Of a stretch of DNA of 64,000 nt, positions 1 to 12,800 are shown in pieces. Under the pieces are notes generated by a model. It was not told the DNA's origin. It ran no database searches and was given only the letters and a program-made list of their open reading frames with translations. Made by a program: the position numbers and the translations under genes. Every line of letters begins with the position of its first letter. The stretch's first letter is position 1. The DNA is taken from NCBI GenBank assembly GCA_030268105.1, contig BSDZ01000089.1:1054001-1118000 (forward strand), read 5' to 3'. The stretch comes from Volvox africanus (Eukaryota; Chlorophyta; Chlorophyceae; Chlamydomonadales; Volvocaceae).

Positions 1-56
1 ATGTGATCCTACGTGCGCTCCGCACACGCCTGCCCATGGCCATGCCCCATGCGCAG

Positions 57-1346
57 ATCCTTCTCCAGCGAACACGGCAGGCCCCTGGACATCTTTGTGG
101 TCAACTCCTTCGGTTCCCTGTTCCAGGCGGCTTTCGTAGTGTTGCTTCTGCCTGTGACCACGGCACTCAAGGGAATAGCGCTGGCCGACCTGCCGGCGCA
201 CCTTGTTGCGTCGTTGCGCGTCTTCACTGGCGCCAGTGCCACGGGTGCTGGCGGCTGCGCGGCGGCACAGGGGTGGCTGCCTTACTCTGTGCCGCTGCTA
301 GCATTGTCGTACGTGGTGATGAACTTGGTGTTTAACATCTCCATCTTGACGTTGCTGCGAAGGTGAGGGAAGAAGGGACGCCCCGCATCCTCAGAAATCG
401 CTGAGGGAAAGGGGAGCGGACCTGGGAAGGGCAGCGCGTGCACATTCGCGGCTGAAGGTAGATGACCATACCGATTCCTGCTAGTAGCTTATTTCCTTGC
501 TCAGGTTTGTCTCGGATCTAGCCACTAAAGAGGGTCGTCGACGGCAAGAGCTTCTTACCATGCGGTCCCCGTCCGCTCCAAAGATTTGACAATCTTTCAT
601 TCACTCGCACGTGGACCGCACGTGCCAAAACGATGAGCATAGAAGCCTGATATCATGATGTCCCGTCAGCCCCACCACGCAGCGGCACTTGTTAATTTAG
701 TTTCTTTCTGATTTATTACGTGAATTTTGTACGGTGCTGCTGCCAAATACGGTGGCTACGTTACCTGATAACTTATGTGCCCTTTGACGGCCTTCCCGTT
801 TCCAGTGTGGGTTCTGTCACCACCACGCTGGTGGCCTCCTCACTCGTGCCGCTCACCATCGCCGCCTTCACGTTGCCACTGCCCTACTTGGTGAGCTTAG
901 TTCGGTCACTTGCGCGACTTGACTGCGATTTATTTCCATACGTGAACTGCTGTCCTAGGGCTTCCTTTTCAAGGCGTGGATCTTGCCTTCCAAACCTGTG
1001 TTTTCGCGGAGCTTTTGGGGTGATGTGTGGGATGGGATTCAGGAAGGTTACCGGATGTGCGATGGACACCCGCAAGTTGGAAACGAAACAAAAGAAAAAA
1101 CCTGTTACTCAAAGAAAAACCCCTTACGTGCTGTCATGATGTATGTAACCAGTTGCATCGTGTCATACCGCGTCTTTAGGAGTACACCTCGCCGTTCCGC
1201 ACCCGTCACTATGCTTTCCTAATATGCAGGAGCCCGCTACCCTGGGGCCAAACTTTGTGGTGGGAGCGTCGCTACTGATGGCAGGACTTATCACATATAA
1301 CGGAGATAGCTGGCGTGCGCTGCTGGGCAAAGCTGCGTCGCGGTAA
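57..1346 (+). CDS. CRT-like (chloroquine-resistance-transporter-like) membrane transporter, 3' part
   Basis: This is the C-terminal part of a multi-pass transporter of the CRT-like family. Plant CLT proteins of this family sit in the plastid envelope and move glutathione and gamma-glutamylcysteine. Three exons are visible: 57-362, 806-890 and 1230-1346 (TAA stop), joined in phases 2 and 0 by GT-AG introns. The first carries the family segment LDIFVVNSFGSLFQ, followed by hydrophobic stretches. After a Cys-containing loop (GAGGCAAAQGW) comes another membrane segment with NLVFNISIL. The second exon has the helix VGSVTTTLVASSLVPLTIAA, and the last has a final membrane span and a short tail ending KAASR. 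The 5' end lies outside the window. The first acceptor (cag at 54-56) is the best choice but not certain. The family call rests on remembered plant and apicomplexan relatives; the substrate is inferred from them. Confidence 0.8.
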
Positions 1347-4300
1347 CGTGACAGATGGGCCAGCGGCACCAACAACAGCAGAGGAGCTTGTCTGGCTGCT
1401 GCTGCTGCTGACAGCTCCTTACAGTGATGCAGTAGTCTTCAGTGGCGATACGGGGGTGTTATTGTTCAGCACCGTAGATATTCCCCGAGTCGATGTCGCG
1501 TGTTTCAATGCAGCCAGGACCAGGTCTGGCCATTGGCATAGTGCGGGATGTATTGAATAAAATGGGGGCTGCAGTGTGAAAAGGTGTGAAAGGTGCTGAC
1601 CTGTTTTGCGTAGTTTCGATGCTTGGCACGTCGCTCGTGTGCACGCTCGTTTGCTTGACGATCACGAAATTTTCCATGTTTAGCTGGATCTTGACTTCGT
1701 CTACCGCCGGTAACACTGCGCCCTGGCCAACCTGGCCATCAGGTCATGAGTTTTCGTCATCACGGTTGAAATGGCGCAATAGAATTAGGGATTCTGACCC
1801 AACTTGTTGACGTACTGGTTACTAGCTGGTCGGTTGAGTAATTGACCGGATGCTTGGTCTGGCATATGGCAGTGAGACATGTGTGAGGGGTTGGGGTGGG
1901 GGGCTAAGATGCCAGAGATGGCCACGTGCTTGATCTTTTCTGTTCTGGATTGTTGCTGTTTAGCTGGCCTATAGCACTCCGACAGCCATACCGTATACAC
2001 ATGTACTCATGATGGGATGAAGGCACAACGGCGTTTTAGACAGCAGTAGTATTTGGGGTTTGTATAACACTGCTCTCTGCGTCTCTTTTCCGTTCGACTG
2101 GAAAATGGGCAGGGGCATGTACTTCCTCACCTAAACGCCATAGCGAAACGAGTGTGTGCGACGGCAGTAATAAAGCGCGGGAGCAGAGGGCAGGTATACC
2201 AGGTGCACAGTCGCACATCCTGTGTGTGTCTTGTTGAGCAATTGGGTTGATGCAATTTTTCTCAGGTGTGAAACTAGCAAATCGCATTGTGAATATTTTG
2301 CAGAGCTGCTAGCATTTCGTGGTTGCAGTGCTAGTATTGTATGGCGAATAGGGAATCCGTGGCCTTGGCCAGCTTGCTGACAGCTGATGAACCTGGAGAA
2401 GCAACTGGTGACATGTGGGATGACCGTGAGCTTCTATTATGTTGAACTGACGTTTGAGATTGTGGCAGTGAAGTACTCAATCCCCTGAAGGGGTTGGTTG
2501 TGAAACGTCAATAGATGGCCTCATACCCACGCTACCACAAACTATTCTGCTGGGACGTCTCTGAAGGAACAAAATATTTCAAATGGATCACTGCAGAAGC
2601 ACAAACCGCAGTCCCCTTTTTCGCAGTCCCTACCCACGCATTAGGTGTCGTGGAATGCGGAAATTTATCAGAAGGCGGACCAAGCAAGATAAGTGCAACC
2701 ACATATTCTTTATATTTACCTATTATATATATGAATACCAAGTGTTGCATCTACTGGGTCTGTGAAAGGTCTGCACTACATTCACCCGGTCACAACAGTC
2801 CGGAGACTTTGCAAATAATCTTACAGGTCTGTCCAACTCTGTCCACCGCATAGCTTGTGGGCGAAAGAGGACAGAGGCACAGAACAACTGCGTCCATTGC
2901 GATGATAGAAGCAGGGCGTCATGTCTAACACCTACCCCTGTGAACAGTGCAGGCATATGCCGTTCCGGGAGGTGCCCCCTTTCCATGCAGTAACTCCCCC
3001 CTCACTGAATACCTGGTCTCGCTTGAGAACACAGCGGAGGGGTACATACTGTCAAGACACCGTTCGCCATATGATCAAACCCATGCTTTCACAGCCCTCA
3101 CAATAAAATAGAATACAATACAGCCACCACCACTAACCTTGCAATCCGAGTATGGAAACCGACTTCACATGCACGCGGTTTCACACACTACATCGATATA
3201 ATAATAAATACCCATTAATAGAAAACGCAGTGGCAACGTTCGTTGTGAAGCCAAGCCAGCTCCACACCAGCGCAAATCAGTCCCGTCTTCCTGATAATGA
3301 ATCTTCCTGATGACCACTGCCGATCGCATCTCCTGCTAACACTTGGGTGTTTCACCACATTGGATCCTGGCACCTGGCACAACTCACAGACATATATCGA
3401 CCGGCCCAAATTACCTTACGGAAACAAAACGCATTGAAGAGAACTTACATGATGGCATGGGGGAGAGTGTAAGGCGCAATTTGTACAAGATGAGGAGCCA
3501 GAGCTGTCCTGTACGGTTTGGCCGTGAGTAACTGACATACCCACCCCGAAGAAAATTCCAGGAAGCGAGCTGTCGTTGTTCTCTTGACTTGAAGGCTACG
3601 CGTTTATAGAAGGAAAAGCGGAGCCAGTGAACTATCGTAGGAAGTAAATTAGGTGGTGCCGCCATGTATTAAGGCTAAGAACCGAGGGGTAGAAGCTATG
3701 GAGAGTGCGCGCAGCCCGTGATAATAGTCGATCAAGAGAAGGCGGACCGAGGCCGTAAGTAGTGAAGTCGGTAAGAGAAGTAATTCTGTTCTGTAGGTAG
3801 AACTCGGGTCACTCTCACCGGCAGGTTGAGGCAAGTAAAAGCAAGGAATCATGGTGGTTAAGTCTTGCTGGTGATCAGGGCGCAGGGTGGCTGGCCGCGG
3901 GAACCATGGGAAGGAGTGGAAGGGGCCGATGCTGCAACGAACGGGGCCGAGGAAGATGCGCCTACGGTACGGATACTTTTGACTGAGCGACAAACCCCAT
4001 TTCAATTAATTCTCTACCCCTAATGGGCTGCTTGGCGTGGCAGGGCTGCAAGGAGCATATGCACATGCGCGTGAGACTGACGTTCATGTGGCCCGGTAAA
4101 ATTTACACGAACGCAGGCAATGGCCTAACGAAATGATATAAGACAGTGCTTTTGAAGGGAAGCGACTGGTTCTTTCCTGGTCATAATTGACCAAGTGGAA
4201 GGCATTTTGCGCAAGTTTCCCTACTGCCGTACCAGACGGCAGCGATGGGAGATCCTCCTGAACTGCTGAGCAAACACGTGTTTGAGGTCGTCATTTTCTC

Positions 4301-5151
4301 AATCTTCCTGATGTCATGGACTGAACGTCTACCCAACACGCATATAGATGCTCTACTGGACAAATGGGTATATAGGGAAGAGATCCTGCCCCGCTCCCTC
4401 ACTTCACCATGACCCCCACCTCAACACTACAGCAGCAACACTCAGAACTCCTCCCGTTAAACGCTAGCTTCCCTTCTTCCTTTCGTGCAAACTTTCAATG
4501 TTTCCTACTAATATGGCGGTCAAGCAGTTATTCACAGCTAGCTACATGCTAGATCACAAGTACCTACTGTGCGCTTTCCTGCCTTCCATAGCTTGCACCT
4601 GGGTCGCGGATGCGCGACGAAGTAGTCTGTAGACCCCTAGGGGCTTAACTAGGAAAATGCACGCAGGAGAAGTTACTCCCAACCTAAGAGTGCATAAATG
4701 CACGCATTTCAGCAGCTCAGCTTTGTGGCAACAGCTTTCCTCGACCAACGCAGCGACAGCGATGGTGGCGTGGAGCAACTTTTGGCCGGGCTTAGAAGCC
4801 CCGCAATCATCCGGCGGTTTGGCGGCCTTCAACTTGCTAGGCTGCTAACCTTTTTCTTTGCAAAGGGACGAGCGTTACGCTTCCTATTCTTTGTGCAGCC
4901 TGCAACCCAACAAGGCCCCCTCCCTGATGCGTTATTTATAAGACCTGCTGGACCGCCGTCTAAGACGCCAGTTAGTGCCATCCCTACCTTGAAGAGACTT
5001 GGAGCACTCATCAGCTTGGACTGGCATCCAACAACCTTCCCCAGCCCCACCATGCTATGCGGCAGTTGTCGCTTGCACGGCTGAAGTACGTAATATGTGC
5101 GCAAGTCCACAGCTAGGCCACGCTGATGCCAGGCGCGCGAGGCGCTGCATT
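1347..5151. other. Intergenic sequence, nothing recognised
   Basis: About 3.8 kb between the CRT-like gene and the repeat-containing reading frame on the other strand. Only short open frames without protein-like composition or consistent splice structure are present. No RNA gene, transposon end or long repeat was recognised by eye. Confidence 0.5.
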
Positions 5152-6033
5152 CTAACCCACCACGGCGCCCACGATACCTTCCCAGCAGAGCCGCATGCTC
5201 CGGGTGAAGGAGCCCAGGTCATATGTCCGTTGCGGAGCTGGTAAAGGTTCTCGTACCTTCTCCATCTTGTTCACGTGTTTCATTGCCGCTGCTGCCGCCC
5301 CGCACATCCCCCCATATAGGGCGGTGCCAGTACGCAACGTGACGGTGGCGTGGGCAGCATCTAAGTCTTCCGTGAGGACCTCGACGATAACCGCGTCCCA
5401 CTGGACCCGCTCATCCAGGGTGAGCGACCCTAGGCTATAAGGCAGCGGCTGGAAAAATGACGAAGCTTGAACCTCCGACCGTCGCAACCCATGCATGGCG
5501 TCCACTGCTCCTAATGTTGTTGCCATCCTATCCAATCCCATGAACGGGATGATGCCGTCGCGGGTCGGCACAGAGGTGCCGAGCAAATCCATGCCCTCAG
5601 TAAGTGCTTGAGCTACGACCCCATCCCAGTTCCGCCGGCCGCTGAGGGGAAGTGACCCGAAGTTGTAGAGCGGTGGTAACATCGGTAACGTTGGCGGTAG
5701 TCCGTGTGGGGATTGATCTACCATTACCATCGCCATCGTCGTTGCAGTCGTCATCCCCGCCGGCTCGGCAAAGGTGTGGATCATGCTTTGGGGCATCATC
5801 ATAGCGTTGTGGGCCAATGTGGCATCAGTGCCACGGCTACGACGGCGTTCTGCAGCTGGGACGTGATCCCATCCTGTTGGCGGGGCATCGCATTCAGAGC
5901 GGCGTGATGAGTCAGGAGGAAATCCAGAGAAGCCCAGGCCGCTGCTAGTATGCGGATTGGATTCTAGCACGAAAGGCCCGACAATGGATTGCATGAAGAG
6001 ATACAGGATATGCGCGCACGGCAGGACCCGCAT
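5152..6033 (-). CDS. Unrecognised protein with three copies of a ~30-residue motif
   Basis: A continuous 293-codon frame from ATG 6033 to a stop at 5152. The frame stays open upstream to about 6108, so the true start could lie in an earlier exon. I do not recognise the protein. It contains three copies of one motif about 75 residues apart: LYNFGSLPLSGRRNWDGVV, then YSLGSLTLDERVQWDAVI, then YDLGSFTRSMRLCWEGIV at the C-terminus. The shared pattern is Y-x-[FL]-G-S-[LF], four to six residues, R, two or three residues, W-[DE]-[GA]-[VI]. The copies differ at many positions while the G-S, R and W-D/E positions are kept, which suggests selection on protein sequence. The N-terminal third is Met/Thr/Pro-rich. 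The last copy stops just after the motif, and a GTATCG donor nearby (TGGGAAG|GTATCG) could splice to a further exon. No neighbour gives a functional clue. Confidence 0.45.
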   Translation of the reverse strand: MRVLPCAHILYLFMQSIVGPFVLESNPHTSSGLGFSGFPPDSSRRSECDAPPTGWDHVPAAERRRSRGTDATLAHNAMMMPQSMIHTFAEPAGMTTATTMAMVMVDQSPHGLPPTLPMLPPLYNFGSLPLSGRRNWDGVVAQALTEGMDLLGTSVPTRDGIIPFMGLDRMATTLGAVDAMHGLRRSEVQASSFFQPLPYSLGSLTLDERVQWDAVIVEVLTEDLDAAHATVTLRTGTALYGGMCGAAAAAMKHVNKMEKVREPLPAPQRTYDLGSFTRSMRLCWEGIVGAVVG

Positions 6034-9000
6034 TGAATGATAGTAGCAAGGGCGCGAGCGTCGGCGTGTACGGCCCGCCACAAATAACTGGTAATCCGGT
6101 GTCTGCTTTCAGTAATAGGAAACCCAAAAGGCCTTGCGGTTGTAACTTGCTATCCTGTCCTACCTGAGTTCTTGCTGCAGCCTTGCCGCGCCAGGCTCCA
6201 GCCTTTGCCCTGCGACGATCATTGAAAAGGGAGCATCAGGTCCTCATTCCGGAGGATGATAGTATTAGAAAGCAAATTTGCCGTAGTAAGATCATCTAAC
6301 ATTGGTTACAGGATTTAACGTTCTTATAAAATGATTCAGCGACAGTAGCATCGCACAATATGAGAAGTGGGAATTATCAAAACGATTATGTAGTCAACAT
6401 ATGTAAGCAAGTAAGTAATCCATGTGTACCTCCAAACGCTCTGTTTGAACATGTTGACGGTCCCCGGTTCCTATTCCCGTTGACGGTACCCTCTTTCACC
6501 TCCCACCCCCTTAAATCTGAGACTACCCACAATCAGTGTTTGCAGCCTGTTTGATGTCGGGAAAGGCTTAAGGGCGTGCAAGCGCCCAATTAGCTTTCGT
6601 CCGCCAACTCACAGATCAACACTGCTGCCTCCCCATACAGCCCGAGTCCAGTATAATCTTATATGATTTATACCCGGATGAATTAATATCCCTTCTCCCC
6701 AGTAACCCACGGAGCATACGCACCTGTGCACTGTGCGCCACGACCCCACGAGGGACCGATAAGCAGCTCGCAGCCGTCGGCCGAACACGTACGGAACCCT
6801 TGGGCCGCCCGGAGCGCTTGCTAACAGCGCCCTGGCGAGCGCTGGCTGCCGGAGGTGGCAACGGAAGGGACGGCTTCCGCGCCAGAGATGAGGTCGGCAC
6901 TTGTTGGGACTGCTGTCGTTGTCGGGAGGAGCAAGAGAAGCATGAATAGGGATAAATAATAGAACGTGAGAAAGGAGAAGGTTTATCATATTTGGGCAAG
7001 GTTGAGTTTACCAGAAATTAGACGGTGCAAAGCAACACACGAAGGCAAATGTGTGCAAGCCTGCGACTGCATAACAATTGCTCGGTCCTGACTTGCCGTT
7101 GTTACGCAATATAACAATAATTCACCTGATCTGCCTCATGCTTGCGATCGGGGCTATGCACGAGGTTTGTTGGGATGTTTGACGGAGTCAACGACCCGGC
7201 GCGGTTGTTGGCCATGCGCTCCTCGCGCGCAGCTCCGGAAGGAACATCGCTGCTAAAATGTGTGCTGGAGGCCCCGCAACGAATATTCCTGATATAAGTG
7301 ATGCCGAAGACGTCGCTCTCGCGCGAACGGCTGTTACTGGTGTCATGGAGGATTCCTGCCAAACCATTGCCCCTCCCTTCGTAGTTGCGCCCGCACGGCC
7401 GCTGAATGGCATTCATATGGCCAAAATACATTTTGTTGTCAGGAATTGAAGCGGACGAGCTGATGGGTCGGTACCCCGGAACCGTGGTCAACGTCTGACC
7501 CATTCTGCAGGTGCTCGCTTACTGCAATGCTGTCGAAACTTGACAAGACATTGAAGCATCAAGCACAACCGTTAGATATCTGTGCGCAAATACTGACGGT
7601 TCAGGATCTTTGAATTTTCACCATGAAGTTACCAACGTTATCAACGATTGACAGAATTTAATTGCGTCTAATAAGCTGGGTCATTGATGTATTGTGAGTG
7701 CCAATCTAACAAAAAGTTATTCTGCAGCCTTATCCAATGCGCCAAACTACTGCCGTGCGAAGCCGTTGTGGTACGCAACTGTCAATCTGTAGCAGGACCC
7801 AGCTGAGGTTTCTGCGATTCTGAGGGTGCGAATTCTATACAACGGAACAGCTGTGTCATAGTTGTCCTCAATGTCTGAATGCGGATCCTTTCTGCAGCTG
7901 TAACGTCGCCCTAGATCGGTAAACCATTTTTTCGTACCGTTACCAAAAACTGCGTGATTTTGCATGTTACGCTCCAAATGATTTTACACAGCACGTTACA
8001 TCGTCTGGCGGGAACCAGTACTGCAGACTGTTTTTGCGCGAAGTCTTCAAAATTTTGCTCTCTTGCATCACAACCTTAAGTCTACTGCAATATTATTACT
8101 TCCGAGATGCCCAACGATAGCACCGACCGCTTACTCCGGGCTACATTTAAGGATTCCTCTTGACTAACAGAAATTATACCCTTCCAATAGAATCAGGACA
8201 GATTATCCCTATTTAATTTACTTTTCCCATTTTATTCTTATGTTTGGCAAGTCTCCAGGTAAAATTTTACGATTTTCTGTTCATTTTGACAATTGACTTC
8301 TTCCCTCGCGGATCGCCAAGATTGCGACTTTCCTCGCAGAAAACTACAAATGTTCTTGAAGTTTACAGTATACTGGTGCAAACAGCTTTGCAATAGATTG
8401 TGATTCTCGGACACATTTTAGGAAAACGTTGGAACTAGAGATGGTCAAGGTATTACCCCCCTCGACCTCAACTTACCTGATAGGTCACATTCGACGTAAC
8501 TGGTCACGTTACCCCAAGTTTCCCCAATAAAATTCCTTACGTTTTAGGAAACAGAAATGTAACATAGCATGTAAAGTCACTGCAGAACACATTTAATATT
8601 AGCTTCGGCTGTTGGAAATGTGTAACGTACCTTCCTCCCTTTCAGCCCAAGCTACCGTGACCCGTTGACAGGACTAACTCGATATGATGTTGATGGTATC
8701 TTCTGACACCATGCGAGTTGAAGCTGTACTCGTCGCGGTACAATATTTTTCCCTCTAAAGATATCGCCGGGGCTAACCCTTCCGGTAGGCCACCACACTC
8801 TGTGGGGTCTGACGGTCCCCGTGTTGCTGAATCCCAGCGTAAGTCAATGTAAATGTCGAATTATACTGAGTGACTGAGAGCCTGTGTCGCCGTGTGTAGC
8901 CCCGTGAGTGCGTGTGAGCCTGTGTATTATTATATCATTACTAGCAGCAGTCAACAGGACGTACGTGACACTAAATGAATTGCATGCGGCAATCAGCCTG

Positions 9001-9841
9001 CGCTTAATGGCTAGATTTGCCATTTGCCACTATTATCTTACCTAGGCCACCGCTCCATCACCCCTATCTCCGGAAACAAATTCATGCCCCGGCATCCGCT
9101 ATATGTGGGCCGCCTGTTCCATCAACACTAGAAGATCTGCTACAGCTACCGCCGGAACTGTTAAAAATTTCCCGTGTAAGTTCTCGCGTGATCTGCTCAG
9201 GCCACGCTTAGCATGGTTCTTTACATGAGTTTTGGCTCTAGCCGACCGTGAGTCCATGACCAACGAGGCCGTAATCGATGATGAATGAACTGCTTATACA
9301 GGATGAAAAGGATTGGCCACGACTCAACTCAACGGCCGCGGGCAAGAAATGAATAGTACCGGGCGAAAGACTTCGGAAACAGAGAATCAACCAAAGAACT
9401 AGGGGTTCAATTCCCAGTTCGTTAGCTGGCCGGCTCCCGCCCAGGATAGAACCAAACCCATTCATCGGGAGTTGATCAAACGGCGGAACTAACAGACACC
9501 CAATTCGATTTCTTGTAGAACTGAACGGTGACTGCACGAAATCTCCTTCCCAGGCCTTCGTGGTCGCGCCGACTTAATGCACTTACTGCTGCATTTATGT
9601 AGATGCAGCAATGTTGACGCGAACCCTAAGGTGAACCCTAACTAGGACGGTCTACGGCCGAAACTACCTGTCGAAGAACTAATAATTTTGTTATGGCACC
9701 TGAAGAGTGCAGTAAAACCGGCCCTCACTAGACCATCCGCCACCACCACGATCACAGGAGCTGATCAATGCAACTCAGACTCCCGCTCAGCATCACCACG
9801 TGCACGAAGTGACGACACGCACCATACCAGGCAAGCATACC
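6034..9841. other. Intergenic sequence, nothing recognised
   Basis: About 3.8 kb between the repeat-containing frame and the 3' end of the ABCG gene. The stretch 7600-9000 is relatively AT-rich and has no open frame of note. A TGTAA (minus strand, 9221-9225) lies about 620 bp beyond the ABCG stop and could be a green-algal polyadenylation signal, but the distance is long. Nothing else was recognised. Confidence 0.45.
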
Positions 9842-12800
9842 TCATTCCCACCTGCCTCGCAACGCCGCAAGCCGCAGGGACGCAAAAGTAATCGCCATTA
9901 GGGCGAGTATGGCGTACATGCAGTCCAGCACAATCAGATCAGTGTTGAGCATTCCTGAGTTGACTCCCAACAGTGACAAGAACACGCTGCCCTTGACGGC
10001 GGGCAGTCCTTCGGGCAGGTCGGGGGCGCTGAAGGACAACACCAATGGCTTGAGCTCGTTGATGACAAGGGCCTCCCAACAGAACCTGATAACAGAGAAC
10101 GAATTGGACAAAAGCGGGGACATTGTACATGTGCGTGTGGAAAGGAAAGCAAGTGGGAAAAGCAATATAAGGAAGACAAAATATATGGGAAGCTCAAGGG
10201 AGACGGGGTTAACGAGAATGCGCCGGTTCCCAGAAAATAAACGGCGCACGTCGAAGGTGTGCACGCCATAACGGATAAAACAGCAATACCGCGATCTTAA
10301 ACGTTGCTGACACCAGAAGGAAGAGGGAACGACGTCTGCTGCAAATGCAGGTGGGGTCAGATGGCTGCGATCAGTTCTGCTTTCCTGTCATCGGAACCCC
10401 GTCCTGCTTAAAGAAGTATGCATGCATATTAGATAGCGGACAAAGGCAGCGGACAGCATGTGCTGCACCCCAAATAAAGGACCGAGCTCTTAACAGCACG
10501 TCAGAAGGAAATTGTGACTCGCTGTACTTTGACTAGATAGACACGTCCCTTTCACGGATGACCCATGACCCCGTCACCGCACCTGATGGGGCTGATATAT
10601 ACAATCCACCGTAGCCAAACCACAATTGAATCCTTGTTAGCCAGGAAGCCGGAGAACAAGGCACAGGTAAGCAATAACAGGTTGAACAACAGCACGGTAC
10701 GGCCTGGGCTAGAGAAGATGCTGCTCAGGGCGATGCAGGCGGCACCTGGGCATAGGCATGGTGAGAGAGGGAGCGGTGTCTGATAGCGGGGTTGGGATTC
10801 CGCGTCTTTGCGGGTCACAGTAAGTATTCAAGCTTTCAGGAGCAACCTAGGGGACAGGATGGGGATAACCGGAGCTCATTCGCAGCGTCGGCAGGCGCCT
10901 TTCGCCAGCCTTGCGACGAGTTTAATTATAATTTCTCAACCACGTACGCTCGTGCTGCAGTACAATCCATGCAGGAGATATGTGGTGGGCGGCTGGCTCT
11001 GCCAATGCACAGATGGGCGCAAAAAGCCAACAGGCGGGAGCGAATGGAAGGACCGGGGCCACTGCGTCCTAGGATGCTGAAGCCAGGGGACGCTGCAGCC
11101 CGCTACCTAGGACTGGTTCCGTCACAATGCGCCAGGACCCCCGCCGCGTTTAAGGGTTTAGGGCCCTCACCCTGCTTGCCTCCATTCATGGCATCAAGTA
11201 CATACCCGCTAAGCAGGACAAAGTAGTGAAGCCCCCTAGGAAGGTGAAGAAAGCAGCAGCCTGGTGGCGCAGCCCCATGAGCCTGGTGTCGGCCGGCCAG
11301 GAAAGCATAGATCAGAGCCGAAATGGGTATCATTGAGTGCAACGAGGACACGACTTTTCATATTTATAGAAAACAGGAATGGTGGGATGGAAAGAACTGT
11401 TGGGGATTTAGGAATGAAAGGAGAAAGAAAGTGTCCGCAGTGAACGCGTTGGTGACCGCAAGGAGGTGAATCGGTATGACCTTTGCACATGCTCGATGTT
11501 CGGTGAACCACCAATATGTGCCTGCCCCGCGGAGAGGACAAAACATAGAAAATGAAGTAACGCCCCCTTACCAACCTGCAAACGAACCGACGGGAAACTC
11601 CTGGAGCATTAACTTGCACGTACTTGGGGGCAACCTTGCGCACGGCCCCAACCCCAACCCCAACCCCAACCCCAACCCCACGGCCCAATGGCCACAAAAT
11701 AAAAAAATGTAAAAAGCTGGTGTTTCCAACATCTCATCTATGGGTTGCCACCGACCCCACCGTACCAGTAGAAGGGCAGCCCGAACGCCCAGGCAGGCAC
11801 CGCACGCAGCAGCAAGCCGTCCAGGACAAGTTTGGCCAGCAGATACGGCACAACGCCGTATGACCCGCGTAACATGTCACGGTCCACGATGGCCCTCTCC
11901 GGATAAAGACTGTCTACCGCGGAGGTACAGAAGCAGGTTAGCAGCATGACCGCGAAGAAGATGGCGCCCACACGATTCTGAGCGCCTGGGGGCGAGGACA
12001 AGGAGATGTTTTTCTATGTGCTAGCTAAGCAAGGAGATTGTATAATTCACGACGTGCGTCACCTTTTGCCAAGAGGCACCAGGGGGCCCTGAAGGAAACC
12101 TATATTAGAGGTAGGCATAACGCGCCAACACGCCGGCGTGTATTGTTTCACAGGGCGCGTGCTGCTGCTGGCCTTGCCTTTACAAACCGCGCCAGCTTGC
12201 TCAAACAATAGTGCACGTACGGCGGGATGCACCTCTGCACACTGTAGACGACCAGGAACCGTATGATCAACACTTGGGCTGCAGCAGCCGTAATTTACCC
12301 ATGCCAAATACAGCTTTCCTCATAACCTTCGGTTAGCCGCCAACGTTACTGAGAAAGTTGACCCATAACTTCGTTTTCCATTGCAAGTATCCTACCATGT
12401 TGCTTGGACAAATACAGTTATATAACATATCACCAGGCAAACTCCCATGCAAACGAACGCTTACCTGAAACATTCAGGTTTGTATTGCTGAACACAGCGC
12501 CCACAAGTAGTCCCTCCGCCCCCGCCACCAGCACGTGCAACACCAGCATGGACGGGTTCCGTAAAACATCCAGACCGCTGCGCCACGTGACCACACCAAG
12601 CTCCAACCATAGCCGCCGCAGCCGTGCCAACAGGCCGGAGCCGCCGCAGCGCTCCCGCACCAACGAGCGCACGTACTCGGCATCATCCTCAGGGCGAACA
12701 GCATCAACGGGGGCAGGCATCGCCAGCTCTAGCCGAGGACCTCCGTTGGCGTCATGCCAATCGCATAGCCGAGCGGCCTGAGCGGAATCCGAGATCACTA

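Noticed and set aside
7102..7503. A 133-codon minus-strand frame and other frames of similar size in the 1.3-9.8 kb spacers.
   Set aside because: Length is within chance expectation, composition is not protein-like, and no consistent splice signals or motifs were found.
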